NCBI RefSeq assembly: GCF_000336995.1
Contig: NZ_AOJI01000017.1
Span: 1 to 63,811 of the forward strand
Length of the DNA stretch: 63,811 nt
Origin: Halorubrum aidingense JCM 13560
Lineage (GTDB): Archaea > Halobacteriota > Halobacteria > Halobacteriales > Haloferacaceae
Direction of reading: 5' to 3'
This document shows, piece by piece, positions 8,799-18,170 of this stretch. The translations under genes and the position numbers were made by a program. The notes under the pieces are model-generated. The model was not told where the DNA came from. It ran no database searches and worked only from the letters and a program-made list of their open reading frames with translations. Every line of letters starts with the position of its first letter. The first letter of the stretch is position 1.

Positions 8799-9341
8799 TC
8801 ACTCGGCGGGGTCAACTTCCAGCCGCAGCGCCGTCGGCGCTCCCTCGGCGAGCGCGGCGACGAGGTCGCGGTCGAGGTCGGCGGCCGCGCCGTCGCCCTC
8901 GACGAAGATCGTCCGCTCGTCGTCGGTGTAGTCGCTGGTCCGTCCGACCATGGAACGGTCGTCGACGAGCGCGAGGCCGGGATCGCCGCGGCCGACGATC
9001 GCGTCGACGTGGGCGGGATCGTCGAGGGAGACGTCGGCCGCGCCCGGCTCTCCGACGGCGATCGTCGCCGTGATCGTCGCGTTCGCGTCTCGACACGCTT
9101 CCCGAAATTCCGGGGAGAAGTCGCGGGGCGTCCGGTCGGCTTCGACGCCGACGATACAGTCGCCCGCGGGCGTGAGCCAGTCGTCGGTCGTGAACTCGAC
9201 GGTGCTCGCGTGCTCGGCGGTGACGTGCTCGTGACCGGTCGCGCGGACGACCTCGACGAGGGCGTCGTCGGCTCCGGGACGGGTGGCGGCGTCGCCGTCG
9301 CTGTCGTCGCTGTCGTCGCCGTCGATCTCGGCGTCGCTCAT
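8799..9341 (-). CDS. DUF371 family protein
   Basis: A 180-residue protein. After an acidic N-terminal extension (about residues 1-27) comes the DUF371 core, recognisable as ATGHEHVTAEHASTVEFTTD and LTPAGDCIVGVEAD. The remaining part is a small alpha/beta domain. DUF371 is an archaeal family of unknown function. It lies 40 bases downstream of an amidohydrolase-like gene on the same strand, so the two may be cotranscribed. Confidence 0.85.
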   Translation of the reverse strand: MSDAEIDGDDSDDSDGDAATRPGADDALVEVVRATGHEHVTAEHASTVEFTTDDWLTPAGDCIVGVEADRTPRDFSPEFREACRDANATITATIAVGEPGAADVSLDDPAHVDAIVGRGDPGLALVDDRSMVGRTSDYTDDERTIFVEGDGAAADLDRDLVAALAEGAPTALRLEVDPAE

Positions 9342-9381
9342 GGTCGTCCGGTCGGCGACGGCGAGCCAAGTGCGCGTCGGT

Positions 9382-10212
9382 TCAGACGTCCGCGCCCTCG
9401 GCGAGTGCGGGGATCAGCCGCGCGGGGTTCTTCGCGAACACCCGGCGCATCAGGTCCTCGGAGACGTCGAGGGTAAGCACCTCCATCACGCCGACGTTCG
9501 GGTGGACGTCCGGCGCGCCGGAGCCGAAGAGGACGCGATCGGGGTGTTCCAAGACGCCGCGTTCGAGAATCTCCCGGTAGCGAACCGCGCTCGTGTCGAC
9601 GTACAGCCGGTCGTACTCGCCGAGCAGGTCGAGCGTTCGCCGCATCAGTTCGGCGTCGAGGGGGTACCCGCCGAAGCTGGCGAGCACGATGGGGAGGTCG
9701 TAGTCGAGCAGTTCGCGCTCGACCGCCTCGGGCGGGAACTCCCTGCCGGCGTGGACGATGAGCGGCAGATCGGCGTCCTCCAGTCTGACGAGCACGTCCT
9801 CGTTCGGAAGCCCGTCGGCGTGCGGAACGAGCGTGAAGCCGTGGAAGCGGTCGTCGTAGGAGTACTGCTCGACGTCGTCGGGGCGCGCGTGGTGGTCCTC
9901 GCGCTCGGCACGGAGGTTTCGAACGACGGAGAGCGGGCCGGTGCCCGGATCGCGGGGGCCGTTGAGCCGGGCGAACGCGACGAACGGCCGGTCGATGGAG
10001 AGGCGCGCGACCGCGTTGTTCGCCCGGAGGTAGCTCTGTCCGGGCGCGCGCGGGCCGGGACTCGCGACGGCGCGGACGACGCCCGCCTGGAGCATCTCGC
10101 GTTCCAGTCGCTCGGGGGAGATGTCCCGGCCGTGGGTGGCGACGGAGGACTCGTCGGGGTCGAGGGTCGCGCGGGTGTCGACGATCCGAAAGTCGTGTTC
10201 GAGCCCCAGCAT
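9382..10212 (-). CDS. amidohydrolase-like TIM-barrel protein
   Basis: A 276-residue protein resembling the amidohydrolase_2 superfamily. Visible landmarks are an N-terminal FRIVDTRATLD strand, LPLIVHAGRE (a candidate metal His), YVDTSAVRY and RVLFGSGAPDVHPNVG (the usual C-terminal Asp segment). The classical N-terminal HxH metal pair is replaced by DTRA, so catalysis may be altered or lost. The substrate cannot be told. Neighbours are a YchF-type GTPase upstream and DUF371 downstream on the same strand. Confidence 0.7.
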   Translation of the reverse strand: MLGLEHDFRIVDTRATLDPDESSVATHGRDISPERLEREMLQAGVVRAVASPGPRAPGQSYLRANNAVARLSIDRPFVAFARLNGPRDPGTGPLSVVRNLRAEREDHHARPDDVEQYSYDDRFHGFTLVPHADGLPNEDVLVRLEDADLPLIVHAGREFPPEAVERELLDYDLPIVLASFGGYPLDAELMRRTLDLLGEYDRLYVDTSAVRYREILERGVLEHPDRVLFGSGAPDVHPNVGVMEVLTLDVSEDLMRRVFAKNPARLIPALAEGADV

Positions 10213-10313
10213 CTACCGGCCGGTCTCGGGCGATCCGCATGTGCCTGTCGGTCCCACGCGCGGGTGCGGGCAGGTGCTCGTTGCGGGGTCGTCGTCCGGG
10301 TCGAACTCGACGC

Positions 10314-11501
10314 TCACGGCCCCGCGGTCGAGACGATCTTGATCACGTCGCCCTCGCTCAGCTCGTGGCTCTCGCCGATCCGTCGCGACGAGCGCGCGTC
10401 GACCGCGTGGAGGTACCCCTCGCCGATGTCGGTGTGGACCGCGTACGCCAGATCGGGCGGCGTCGACCCGGAGGGAAGGAGGAACGCGTCCGGCAGGACG
10501 TTCCCGGTCCCGTCGGTCCACTTCGAGGCGTCCTGGACCGGGAACACCGTGATCCGATCGAGCAGGTCGTAGACGGCCGCGTTCAGCGCGGTCTGGACGC
10601 CCGTGCCGCCGTACTCGTCCATCACGCCGCGGATCGCGTCGAGCCCGGCGCGTTGGCCGTCCGAGACCTCGCCGACGATCTCGAAGTCGTCGTCGCCGGG
10701 ATCGTAGTCGAGGACGCCCGCCTCCGCCGCGCGGCGCAGGGCCAGTTCCCCGTCGGCCGTCGCCGGGATCACGGGTTTGTCGGTCCCCTCGCGGAGTCGG
10801 TCGACGGCGCCATCGGGGGCGGCGTCGACCTTGTTCGCGACGACGACGATCGGCTTGGTGCGTCGGCGGATCGCCCGCGCGAGCGCCTCGCGGTCGTCGG
10901 CGGTCCACGCCTTCGGGTCGTCGGGGTACTCCAGTTCGCGGAGGACGGTCGCCACGTCGTGTTCGGTCGCGCCGAACCCGGTCAACAGGTCCGTGATCGA
11001 CTCGTCGAGATCGAAGTCGGGCGACCGCGACTTGCGCTCGACGCTCTCCCAGTTGCGGTCGACGATCCCCGCGAGCCACAGGTCCATCTCCTCCTCGATG
11101 AAGTCCACGTCGTCGAGGGGGTCGTGCGCGCCGACCGCGACGGGCTCACCCTCGGCGTTCGTCGCGCCCGAGGCGTCGACGACGTTGAGCACGACGTCGG
11201 CGTTCGTCAGCTCGTCGAGGAACTGATTCCCGAGCCCCTTCCCCTCGTGAGCGCCCGGAACCAACCCGGCCACGTCGAGGAGTTCGACCGGGACGTAGCG
11301 CTTCCCGTCGCGGCAGTTCTCGTTGCCGCAGCGCTCCTCGCGATCGAGGCACGGACACTCGGTCCGGACGTGCGTCACGCCTCGGTTGGCGTCGATGGTC
11401 GTGAACGGGTAGTTCGCCACGTCGACGTCGGCCATCGTCGCGGCAGTATAAAAGGTGGACTTCCCGGCGTTCGGCTTCCCCGCCAGCGCGACCGTGATCA
11501 T
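10314..11501 (-). CDS. ychF: YchF/OLA1-family GTP-binding protein
   Basis: A 395-residue P-loop NTPase of the Obg superfamily. G1 is GKPNAGKS near residue 8, G3 is DVAGL, and G4 is NKVD. The NKVD form is the canonical guanine-specific version, so the common name 'redox-regulated ATPase' is not supported by this motif. An archaeal insertion CPCLDREERCGNENC holds four Cys and may bind metal. A TGS-like C-terminal domain ends in LSEGDVIKIVS. Such proteins act on ribosomes. It lies near a second GTPase, DRG, on the same strand. Confidence 0.9.
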   Translation of the reverse strand: MITVALAGKPNAGKSTFYTAATMADVDVANYPFTTIDANRGVTHVRTECPCLDREERCGNENCRDGKRYVPVELLDVAGLVPGAHEGKGLGNQFLDELTNADVVLNVVDASGATNAEGEPVAVGAHDPLDDVDFIEEEMDLWLAGIVDRNWESVERKSRSPDFDLDESITDLLTGFGATEHDVATVLRELEYPDDPKAWTADDREALARAIRRRTKPIVVVANKVDAAPDGAVDRLREGTDKPVIPATADGELALRRAAEAGVLDYDPGDDDFEIVGEVSDGQRAGLDAIRGVMDEYGGTGVQTALNAAVYDLLDRITVFPVQDASKWTDGTGNVLPDAFLLPSGSTPPDLAYAVHTDIGEGYLHAVDARSSRRIGESHELSEGDVIKIVSTAGP

Positions 11502-11602
11502 GGTCGTGGGTCACGGCCGCGCGAAAAGCGCCTTTCGGTCGGTCCCGACGGCGCGGGTGGTATCACTGACACGAGAACGAGGGAGTCGTCGATCAAAAGG
11601 AG

Positions 11603-11648
11603 CTCACAGACAAAATCTCACCGACAAAAAAACTCACAGACAAAATCT
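11603..11648 (+). repeat. AT-rich short direct repeats
   Basis: CTCACAGACAAAATCT occurs at 11603-11618 and 11633-11648, with a diverged copy (CTCACCGACAAAAAAA) between them. On the minus strand these read as T-runs (TTTTTTTGTCGG) upstream of ychF. They could be a T-rich archaeal terminator region for the upstream DRG gene or part of the ychF promoter. Confidence 0.6.
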
Positions 11649-11704
11649 GCGGTCGGCGCGCGCCTGCGAGCGCCCGCCGGGCGCGAGTCGCGCGTGCGAG
11701 GGAG

Positions 11705-11737
11705 TCGGTGGTCCGGAGCAACGCGGAGGACCACCGA
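11705..11737. repeat. 10-bp perfect inverted repeat
   Basis: TCGGTGGTCC at 11705-11714 and GGACCACCGA at 11728-11737 are perfect inverted repeats around a 13-base centre. It is flanked by GC-rich imperfect GCGCG runs. It could be a genome-wide repetitive hairpin element or a transcriptional hairpin. Confidence 0.7.
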
Positions 11738-11823
11738 CGAGGCTGGGGAGGCGCGAGGTGCGGTGCGGTTGCGGCCGGGGTGAGGAGTAGACGTGTTCAG
11801 CACGCCAGCAGCGATTTATAAGC

Positions 11824-12933
11824 CTATTTCCGTGCGACGATCCGGAGCACGTCCTCGTCGGCGAGTTCGTGCCCCTTGCCGACCTGCTGGTCGTCGTGTT
11901 TCGCGCTCGGGCCGGAGACGCGGGCGAACTTGAACCGCTCCTCGAACTCGCCGCCGATCTTTTTGCAGGCGTCGCCGACGGTGTCGCCCTCGAAGAGGAC
12001 CAGCGGCTCCTCGTAGTCGACGCCGCGACCGGGCTTGTCCATATAGATGCGGATGAGTCCGAGCTCCTCCCAAAGACGCTCTTTGAGCCCGTCTAACCCG
12101 AGCTCCTTCTCGGCGGAGATGAAGATGACGTCGTCCGGATCGAGGCCGCGTTCGCGCAGTTCTGCCTGCACAGTCGGGAGGTAGTCCTTGTCGATGAGGT
12201 CCGCCTTGTTGACGGTGACCATCGACGGGAGGTACTCGCGGTTGTCCATCACGGCGTCGACCAGCTCGTCGATCGTGAGGTCGTGGGGGATCGTCACCTT
12301 CGCGTTGACGTAGCCGTACTCGCGGAGCACCTGCTTGACGGTGTCCTCGGCGAGGCTCACGTCGTCGCTCATCGTCACCCCGATGCCGTCTTTGTGCGTC
12401 TTCCGGATGTTGATGTTCGGCGGCTCGGTGTCCAGCCGGATGTTCGTGTTGTACAGCTCCTCGCTCAGCCGGTCGTACTGCTCGATCTCGAACACCGACA
12501 GGACATACACGACGAGGTCGGCCGTTCGGACGACCGAAAGCACCTCCTTCCCGCCCCCGCGCCCGCCGGCGGCGCCCTCGATCAGCCCCGGAACGTCGAG
12601 GATCTGGATGTTCGCGCCACGGTACATCAGCATCCCCGGGTTGACGTCGAGCGTCGTGAACTCGTACGACCCGACCTCGCTGTCGGCGTTGGTGAGGGCG
12701 TTGATAAGCGTCGATTTTCCGACGCTCGGGAACCCGACGAGCGCGACGGTGGCGTCGCCGTGCTTCTCGACGGCGTATCCGTGTCCGCCGCCCGCGGAGG
12801 ACTGGTTCTCCAGTTTCTCTTTCTTCTCGGCGAGCTTCGCCTTCAGCCGCCCGATGTGGGCCTCGGTGGCCTTGTTGTAGGGCGTGTTAGCGATCTCCTC
12901 GCGGAGGTCGTCTATCTCTTCCTCCAGTCCCAT
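11824..12933 (-). CDS. DRG-family GTP-binding protein (Obg superfamily)
   Basis: A 369-residue GTPase resembling eukaryotic DRG. A helical N-terminus (about residues 1-55) leads to G1 GFPSVGKS, G2 region YEFTTLDVNPG, G3 DVPGL followed by the glycine-rich GAAGGRGGGKE, and G4 NKAD. A C-terminal TGS domain spans about 290-369 (RIYMDKPGRGVDYEEP). The family works with translating ribosomes. Length and domain order match archaeal DRG. It lies 320 bases upstream of ychF on the same strand. Confidence 0.93.
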   Translation of the reverse strand: MGLEEEIDDLREEIANTPYNKATEAHIGRLKAKLAEKKEKLENQSSAGGGHGYAVEKHGDATVALVGFPSVGKSTLINALTNADSEVGSYEFTTLDVNPGMLMYRGANIQILDVPGLIEGAAGGRGGGKEVLSVVRTADLVVYVLSVFEIEQYDRLSEELYNTNIRLDTEPPNINIRKTHKDGIGVTMSDDVSLAEDTVKQVLREYGYVNAKVTIPHDLTIDELVDAVMDNREYLPSMVTVNKADLIDKDYLPTVQAELRERGLDPDDVIFISAEKELGLDGLKERLWEELGLIRIYMDKPGRGVDYEEPLVLFEGDTVGDACKKIGGEFEERFKFARVSGPSAKHDDQQVGKGHELADEDVLRIVARK

Positions 12934-13072
12934 TGGCGTACAATCGGCCGCTCGGCTCGTTAAAGGTGTTCTTTCCGACCGACTTCGGCTCTCACGCCGT
13001 CGTCACGCCCACCCGTTCTGTTGACACTTCGACACGGTTATATTCGAGACGCGTGATCGATTCGAATGTTGA

Positions 13073-13273
13073 ATGCCCGACCCGTCGAGCCTCCGTGACA
13101 GCACGCAGATCGTCCTCCCGCGTCACGCCCTTGACGGACTCAGGGACTGTCTCGACGATCGATTCACCATCACCGTCGTCGAGACGGACGGGTACTACCG
13201 GATCATCGGTAGTCCGGTCGAGATCAAGGCCGCGAGTAACTACTTAGCCCGGAACGGCGTCGCCGTCGCGTAG
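13073..13273 (+). CDS. VNG_1110C-family small protein
   Basis: A 66-residue protein with TQIVLPRHALDGL and a glycine turn RIIGSPVEIKAASNYLARNGVAVA. It resembles the haloarchaeal VNG_1110C family of unknown function. The compact alpha/beta pattern suggests a small nucleic-acid- or protein-binding domain. The TATA-like box GGTTATATTCG at about 13037 lies some 35 bases before the ATG, consistent with its own short-leader transcript. Confidence 0.75.
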   Translation: MPDPSSLRDSTQIVLPRHALDGLRDCLDDRFTITVVETDGYYRIIGSPVEIKAASNYLARNGVAVA

Positions 13274-13405
13274 CCTGTTTCCCGGCACGCAGAGCGCCGT
13301 CTCGCAGCACGAGCGAGCGAGTGGATGTTGCTCTCGATGTAACTCTCAAGCGGTCCGAACGGCGACCAGCTGGTTCGAAAAAGCGATCGGCCGCCGAGTA
13401 CGCGA

Positions 13406-13858
13406 CTACCCGATGACGCCGACGAGCAACTGCACCGCGATGAGCAGCAAGAACAACAGCCCGGTCGCGAACGACCCGGCCATGACGCCGTGAGCGTTCC
13501 CGAGCCCGCGTCCGCGAGCGGCGAAGTACGCGCCGAGGAAGACGAACCCGGCGATGAGCAGCGCGACTGCGGCGTACGAAAGCGTGAGCAACGTCCCCGA
13601 AAGGCCCTCCGAAAGCCCGAAGCTGCCGACAGCGAGCACGGCCGTGCCGACGACGCCGAGCGTGATTCCGATGAACGCGACGGCCCAGACGACCGGCTGC
13701 TGGGAGATTTCGCGCAGGCTGTCGGTGACGACCGTGTACGTGTCGGCCGACTCCTGCCCGGGTGCGGTGCGTTGCGCGCCGATCTGTGCGACGGCGACGA
13801 AGGTGGCCACGACGAGCAGCCCCATGAGTGCCGTGCTCAAAAGCGTGAGTGAGACCAT
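13406..13858 (-). CDS. four-helix membrane protein next to cytochrome oxidase genes
   Basis: A 150-residue membrane protein with hydrophobic stretches at about residues 4-25, 55-80, 88-110 and 122-148. I do not recognise a named family. It is divergent from coxB, with a 228-base shared upstream region, so it may belong to the oxidase locus, for instance as an assembly factor or small subunit. That role is only positional inference. Confidence 0.6.
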   Translation of the reverse strand: MVSLTLLSTALMGLLVVATFVAVAQIGAQRTAPGQESADTYTVVTDSLREISQQPVVWAVAFIGITLGVVGTAVLAVGSFGLSEGLSGTLLTLSYAAVALLIAGFVFLGAYFAARGRGLGNAHGVMAGSFATGLLFLLLIAVQLLVGVIG

Positions 13859-14086
13859 GATGGGTTCGTTGTTAGGGCGTCCGTTCGCGTATACAAATAG
13901 CCTTCGTATACGCCTGCGTTCGCCCCACCGTTCCCGTGGAGTAGGGGCGTCTGGGAGCGTCGTCGTCGAGGCTCAGCGGGCGCCGGCGGCGTCGGTCGTC
14001 AACCGGTGTGTGGGTCGCTTCTCGACTCGCTGCACAAGAGCTAAGTGCGCCTTCGCTAAGGAGCATACAAGAGCAGAGTGACGAAC

Positions 14087-14848
14087 ATGATAGATTCACT
14101 TATCCTGCAACAGGGGAGCGACTGGCGCGCGCAGGCGGAGGTCTTCGACGAGATTTTCTTCGTCTTTCTCGCGCTGGGAACGCTCGTCGGAACCATCGTC
14201 GTGTCGTACACGCTATGGAACGTGTACAAGTACCGCGATGACGGTAGCGAGCCGAAAGACAGTTTCGACGCACCGGTCGTCGGCGAGCTCCCCACGGGAC
14301 AGGGCGGTCCGAAAGCAAAGAAGCTCTTCCTCTCGTTCGGGTTGAGCGCGATCGTCGTCATCAGTCTCGTCGTGTACGCGTACGGGCTCCTCCTCTACGT
14401 CGAAGAAGGACCGGAAACCGACGAAGAGGGCGACATCGAGATCCTCGTCGAGGGATACCAGTTCGGCTGGGAGTACGAGTACCCGAACGGCCACACCGAG
14501 ACGGGCGAGATGATCGTCCCGGCCGACCAGCGCATCGATATTCAAGTAACCTCACGGGACGTGTGGCATAACTTCGGCTCATCAGAGTTACGGATAAAGT
14601 CGGACGCCATCCCCGGAGACACTAACTCCAACTGGTTCTCCGTGAGTTCCGAAGAGGTCGAAGCACAGGGCGGTGAAGCGACGTTCCTCGTGGAGTGTTT
14701 CGAACTCTGCGGCTCCGGTCACTCGGCGATGAAGGGTCAAATCACGGTTATCCCTGAAGACGAGTGGGAAGAGTGGTACGAGGACACCGAAGGGGAGTCC
14801 AACTCCTCTCGCATTGATGCACCTGCTCCCGGAGGTGTCTCCGCATGA
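14087..14848 (+). CDS. coxB: cytochrome c oxidase subunit II
   Basis: A 253-residue oxidase subunit II. Two N-terminal membrane helices (about residues 22-45 and 80-104) anchor a cupredoxin domain outside the membrane. CuA ligands are visible: His161 in VWHNFG, then Cys204, Cys208, His212 and Met215 in [12 protein letters not shown]. It accepts electrons, probably from a halocyanin, and passes them to subunit I. ATG 14087 was preferred over GTG 14078; an AAGGAG sequence lies near 14059. Its stop overlaps the start of the subunit I+III gene by four bases, showing translational coupling. Confidence 0.93.
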   Translation: MIDSLILQQGSDWRAQAEVFDEIFFVFLALGTLVGTIVVSYTLWNVYKYRDDGSEPKDSFDAPVVGELPTGQGGPKAKKLFLSFGLSAIVVISLVVYAYGLLLYVEEGPETDEEGDIEILVEGYQFGWEYEYPNGHTETGEMIVPADQRIDIQVTSRDVWHNFGSSELRIKSDAIPGDTNSNWFSVSSEEVEAQGGEATFLVECFELCGSGHSAMKGQITVIPEDEWEEWYEDTEGESNSSRIDAPAPGGVSA

Positions 14849-17343
14849 GTGAGCTCCCGCCGACGACCTCGGTGAAGCGGTGGCTCGTCACGACGAACCA
14901 CAAGGACATCGGGATCCTGTACACGATCACCGCGCTGTTCTTCCTGCTTTTCGGCGGTGTACTCGCACTGCTTATCCGCGTGCAGCTGTGGGACCCGGCG
15001 AGTCAGGTGCTCTCCGGGCTAGCGTACAACGAGGCCGTCACCGCTCACGGGCTCATTATGGTGTTCTGGTTCCTCTCGCCGTTCGGATTCGGCTTCGCGA
15101 ACTACTTCGTCCCGCTGCAGATCGGTGCAGACGACCTCGCGTTCCCCCGCTTGAACGCGCTCTCGTACTGGATGTACCTGTTCTCCGGCGTCCTGCTGGG
15201 GATCAGCTTCTTCCAAGGCGGCACCCTGAGCGCCGGGTGGACGATGTACGCGCCGCTCAACGTCCCGATGTACACGCCGAGTATCGGGTCGACCGGCGCG
15301 GTGCTCGCGCTGTTCATGTTCGTCGTCGGCGTCACGGCGTCGACGGTGAACTTCCTCACGTCGATCCACCACTCGCGTGCGGAGGGCATGGGTATCATGG
15401 ACATGCCGATGTTCACGTGGTCCATGCTCGCGACCGTGTGGATGATGCTGTTCGCGTTCGCGGCGCTGCTCGCGGTCGGGCTCATCCTCGCCGCTGACCG
15501 TGTGCTCGGGAGCGTGTACTTCTCGGCGACCGAAGGCGGCTCGCTGCTGTGGGGCCACCTGTTCTGGTTCTTCGGTCACCCCGAGGTGTACATCGTGTTC
15601 TTCCCGGCGCTCGGTGTGATGTTGGAGCTGTTCCAGACGTTCTCCGGCCGCCGGCTCGTCGGCCGGAAGTGGGTCATCATCTCCATCTGTCTGATCTCCG
15701 TTCAGTCGTTCCTCGTGTGGATGCACCACATGTTCCTGACGACGATCAACCTGGAGATCAAGACGCTGATGATGGCCACCACCATCGGGATCTCGCTGCC
15801 GTTCGACCTGCTGGTGTTCTCGCTGATCTACACGCTGATCAAGGGACGCATCCAGTTCACGACGCCGTTCCTCTTCGCGTTCGGTGCGCTACTGCTGTTC
15901 ATCGTCGGCGGTATCACCGGCGTATTCCTCGGTGCCATCGTCCTCGACTACGAGTTCCGCGGCACCTACTGGGTGGTGGCGCACTTCCATTACGTGATGT
16001 TCGGGGGCGCAACCGCGCTGTTCGGCGGCGCGTACTACTGGTTCCCGAAGATGACCGGAAAGATGTACGACGAATTCCTGGGGAAGGTGCACTTCGTGCT
16101 GTTCTTCCTCGGGTTCAACGCGGTGTACTTCTCGATGTTCCTCGCGTGGGAGACCCCGCGCCGCGTCTTCGAGTACAACCCCGCGTTCCAGAGCATGCAC
16201 CAGGTGGGGACAGTGGGGGCGTTCGTCCTCGGGTTCTCGTTCTTCATCATGTTCTACAACTTCGCGAAGTCGTACGTCTCCGGTCCCGAAGCCGGGGACA
16301 ACCCGTGGGACTACTCGCGGACTGCGGAGTGGGCGGTCTCGTCGCCGCCGCCGCTGGAGAACTGGCCGAACCGCCCGTCGTACGCCTCCGGGAAGCTCGA
16401 GTTCGTGAAAGACTACGTCCCGGACGGTGGCCCGGCGGTCAAGGCCGACGAGAACGGGAACGCCGCCACCGACGGCGGTGACAGTCACGCCGACCACATC
16501 CGCTCGTACCCGTACTGGGACAAACACCCGAGCCACGCGAGCATCTGGCCGTTCGCGCTCTCGCTGGCGACCGGGATCATGCTGCTCGGACTGTCCGGAT
16601 TCAACGACGCGATCGAGTTTACGATCGGCGAGACCCTCGCGACGACGAGCGTCACGGTCGCCAACCCGGTGTACCTGGTTCTCACCGTGCTCGGACTGCT
16701 CGCGCTCATCTGGACCGGCGTGAAGTGGGGGCTCGAAGACTTCTACGCGCCGCCCAGCGAGTTCGGCGAGCGGTGGCCCTTCGAGGGCGTCGAGAAGGTG
16801 AAACTGGGGATGTGGTTCTTCCTCGCGTCCGACGTGATCGTCTTCGGGGCGTTCATCTCGGCGGCGGTGTTCATCCGGTACAACGCCGGGTGGATGACGT
16901 GGGAGCCGCTGACGGAGTCGCTACCCGGCCTCATCAACACCTTCGTGCTGCTCACGTCCTCGTTCACCGTGATCCTCGCGCTCGTGGCGGCCCACCGGAA
17001 CAGCCGACAGGGTCTGCTCGCGTCGCTGGGGACGACGATCCTCCTCGGATTCACGTTCCTCGGGATCAAGATGTGGGAGTGGCACCACGAGGTGTTCGAC
17101 AGGGGAGTCACGCTGTCGCAGAACGCACACGGCGAGCCGATTCAGGCGTCGGTCTACTACGTGACCACCGGCCTCCACGGGGTCCACGTGGTCGGCGGGC
17201 TCCTGATCGCCATGTTCCTGTTCTACCGGGCGTACCAGGGACACTACCTGGACGACGAGCGGCCGATCGAGTACTTCGGCCTCTACTGGCACTTCGTCGA
17301 CATCGTCTGGGTGTTCATCTTCCCGCTGTTCTACCTCTTCTGA
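14845..17343 (+). CDS. coxA: cytochrome c oxidase subunit I+III fusion
   Basis: An 832-residue fused proton-pumping terminal oxidase. Subunit I occupies about residues 1-520. Haem ligands are His68 and His382 (low-spin) and His380 (high-spin); CuB ligands are His245, His294 and His295. GHPEVY supplies the cross-linked Tyr249 and Glu247, marking a type A1 D-channel enzyme. After a linker and extra membrane segments at about 555-625, a subunit III-like part runs from about 634 to the end ([43 protein letters not shown]). It catalyses reduction of oxygen to water. Subunit IV is separate at 20144-20419. Confidence 0.94.
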   Translation: MSELPPTTSVKRWLVTTNHKDIGILYTITALFFLLFGGVLALLIRVQLWDPASQVLSGLAYNEAVTAHGLIMVFWFLSPFGFGFANYFVPLQIGADDLAFPRLNALSYWMYLFSGVLLGISFFQGGTLSAGWTMYAPLNVPMYTPSIGSTGAVLALFMFVVGVTASTVNFLTSIHHSRAEGMGIMDMPMFTWSMLATVWMMLFAFAALLAVGLILAADRVLGSVYFSATEGGSLLWGHLFWFFGHPEVYIVFFPALGVMLELFQTFSGRRLVGRKWVIISICLISVQSFLVWMHHMFLTTINLEIKTLMMATTIGISLPFDLLVFSLIYTLIKGRIQFTTPFLFAFGALLLFIVGGITGVFLGAIVLDYEFRGTYWVVAHFHYVMFGGATALFGGAYYWFPKMTGKMYDEFLGKVHFVLFFLGFNAVYFSMFLAWETPRRVFEYNPAFQSMHQVGTVGAFVLGFSFFIMFYNFAKSYVSGPEAGDNPWDYSRTAEWAVSSPPPLENWPNRPSYASGKLEFVKDYVPDGGPAVKADENGNAATDGGDSHADHIRSYPYWDKHPSHASIWPFALSLATGIMLLGLSGFNDAIEFTIGETLATTSVTVANPVYLVLTVLGLLALIWTGVKWGLEDFYAPPSEFGERWPFEGVEKVKLGMWFFLASDVIVFGAFISAAVFIRYNAGWMTWEPLTESLPGLINTFVLLTSSFTVILALVAAHRNSRQGLLASLGTTILLGFTFLGIKMWEWHHEVFDRGVTLSQNAHGEPIQASVYYVTTGLHGVHVVGGLLIAMFLFYRAYQGHYLDDERPIEYFGLYWHFVDIVWVFIFPLFYLF

Positions 17344-17415
17344 GGGAGGACGGCGGCCCGAACCGTTTCTGAATCGACGTACACCGGTTTCACGGCGTTC
17401 GCCGTCGCTATCCGA

Positions 17416-17877
17416 TCAGTCGTTCGACCGCTCGTCGTCGAGCGGCGCTGCACACCACTGACAGAAGTCGAGTCCGGGGTCGACGTCGCGGCCGCAGTCG
17501 GGACACGTGGGTGTGCTCTCCTCGATACCGCTCGTGGCGGCCCGATCCGGGCCGCCGTTCGGCGGCGGCGACGTTCGCCCCGCTCCCGCCGCCTGTCGGT
17601 CGTACTCGCGATTGGTCCGGACGGCGATGGCGTAGGCGTCGACGACACTCGCCGCGACGATGAACAGCACCGGGGCGATGTCGGAGAGCGGCGGTCGCTC
17701 GCCGGCGAAGAGCTGGTCGACCGCCGCGTCCGGGACGATGAAGACGACGGTTGCGGTGATCACCACGTACCACCCGAACGCGCGCGCCCACCGTCTGAGA
17801 TACGCGTGGCCGAGTCCGGACACCACGAGCGCCAACAACGCGGCGAGCCACGGTCGGCGTCGGCTGCGATTGCTCAT
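17416..17877 (-). CDS. membrane protein with C-terminal zinc ribbon
   Basis: A 153-residue protein. Two or three hydrophobic segments (about residues 9-25, 32-50 and 63-85) are followed by a polar linker and a zinc ribbon near the C-terminus, CPDCGRDVDPGLDFCQWC. Haloarchaea carry many such ribbon-tailed small membrane proteins of unknown role. ATG 17877 (MSNRSRRR) is preferred over an upstream in-frame start at 17901, because positive residues then directly precede the first helix. It is convergent with the oxidase operon. Confidence 0.7.
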   Translation of the reverse strand: MSNRSRRRPWLAALLALVVSGLGHAYLRRWARAFGWYVVITATVVFIVPDAAVDQLFAGERPPLSDIAPVLFIVAASVVDAYAIAVRTNREYDRQAAGAGRTSPPPNGGPDRAATSGIEESTPTCPDCGRDVDPGLDFCQWCAAPLDDERSND

Positions 17878-17956
17878 GTCGCGGGCTACGGACTCCGGCA
17901 CCGAGTAACTGCCCCTCGCTCGCAGCGCTTATGTCTCCGAAACGCCGAGCACGGGT

Positions 17957-18097
17957 ATGCTCCCTGTCCCGACGACGGAACTCCTCACCGGTCTCCGGAT
18001 CGCGCTTCTCGCCGTCGCGTACTGGGGCGGTGGGTTCCTCGTCGCGTACCTCCTGTACAAGCGCTGGCGCGGCGACGGTCCTCGAAGCGACGAGTGA
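17957..18097 (+). CDS. 46-residue single-helix membrane protein
   Basis: A short gene from ATG 17957 to TGA 18095-18097. The product begins MLPVPTTELLTG, has one membrane helix at about residues 14-34 (IALLAVAYWGGGFLVAYLL), and ends with the basic-acidic tail YKRWRGDGPRSDE. GC-rich third positions and a well-formed positive-inside tail support coding. Family unknown. It lies near the oxidase operon and could be a small accessory subunit, but nothing proves this. Confidence 0.55.
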   Translation: MLPVPTTELLTGLRIALLAVAYWGGGFLVAYLLYKRWRGDGPRSDE

Positions 18098-18170
18098 CCG
18101 GCTGTCGCTCGGCGGCGGTCCGTCGTTGCGATTCGATCACGCTTTTGCTCGCGCTGTGCCCAGATCAGGT

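Larger units (their letters stand above)
11502..11823. other. 322-bp gene-free interval between two GTPase genes
   Basis: I see no convincing gene here. It holds three imperfect 15-16 base repeats of CTCACAGACAAAATCT (11603, about 11617, 11633), a purine-rich stretch, and a 10-bp perfect inverted repeat at 11705-11737. It should contain the ychF promoter and whatever ends upstream transcription. Confidence 0.6.

Noticed and set aside
10314..11501. 'Redox-regulated ATPase' as the product name for YchF
   Set aside because: The G4 motif is NKVD, the guanine-specific form, so ATP preference is not supported by sequence.
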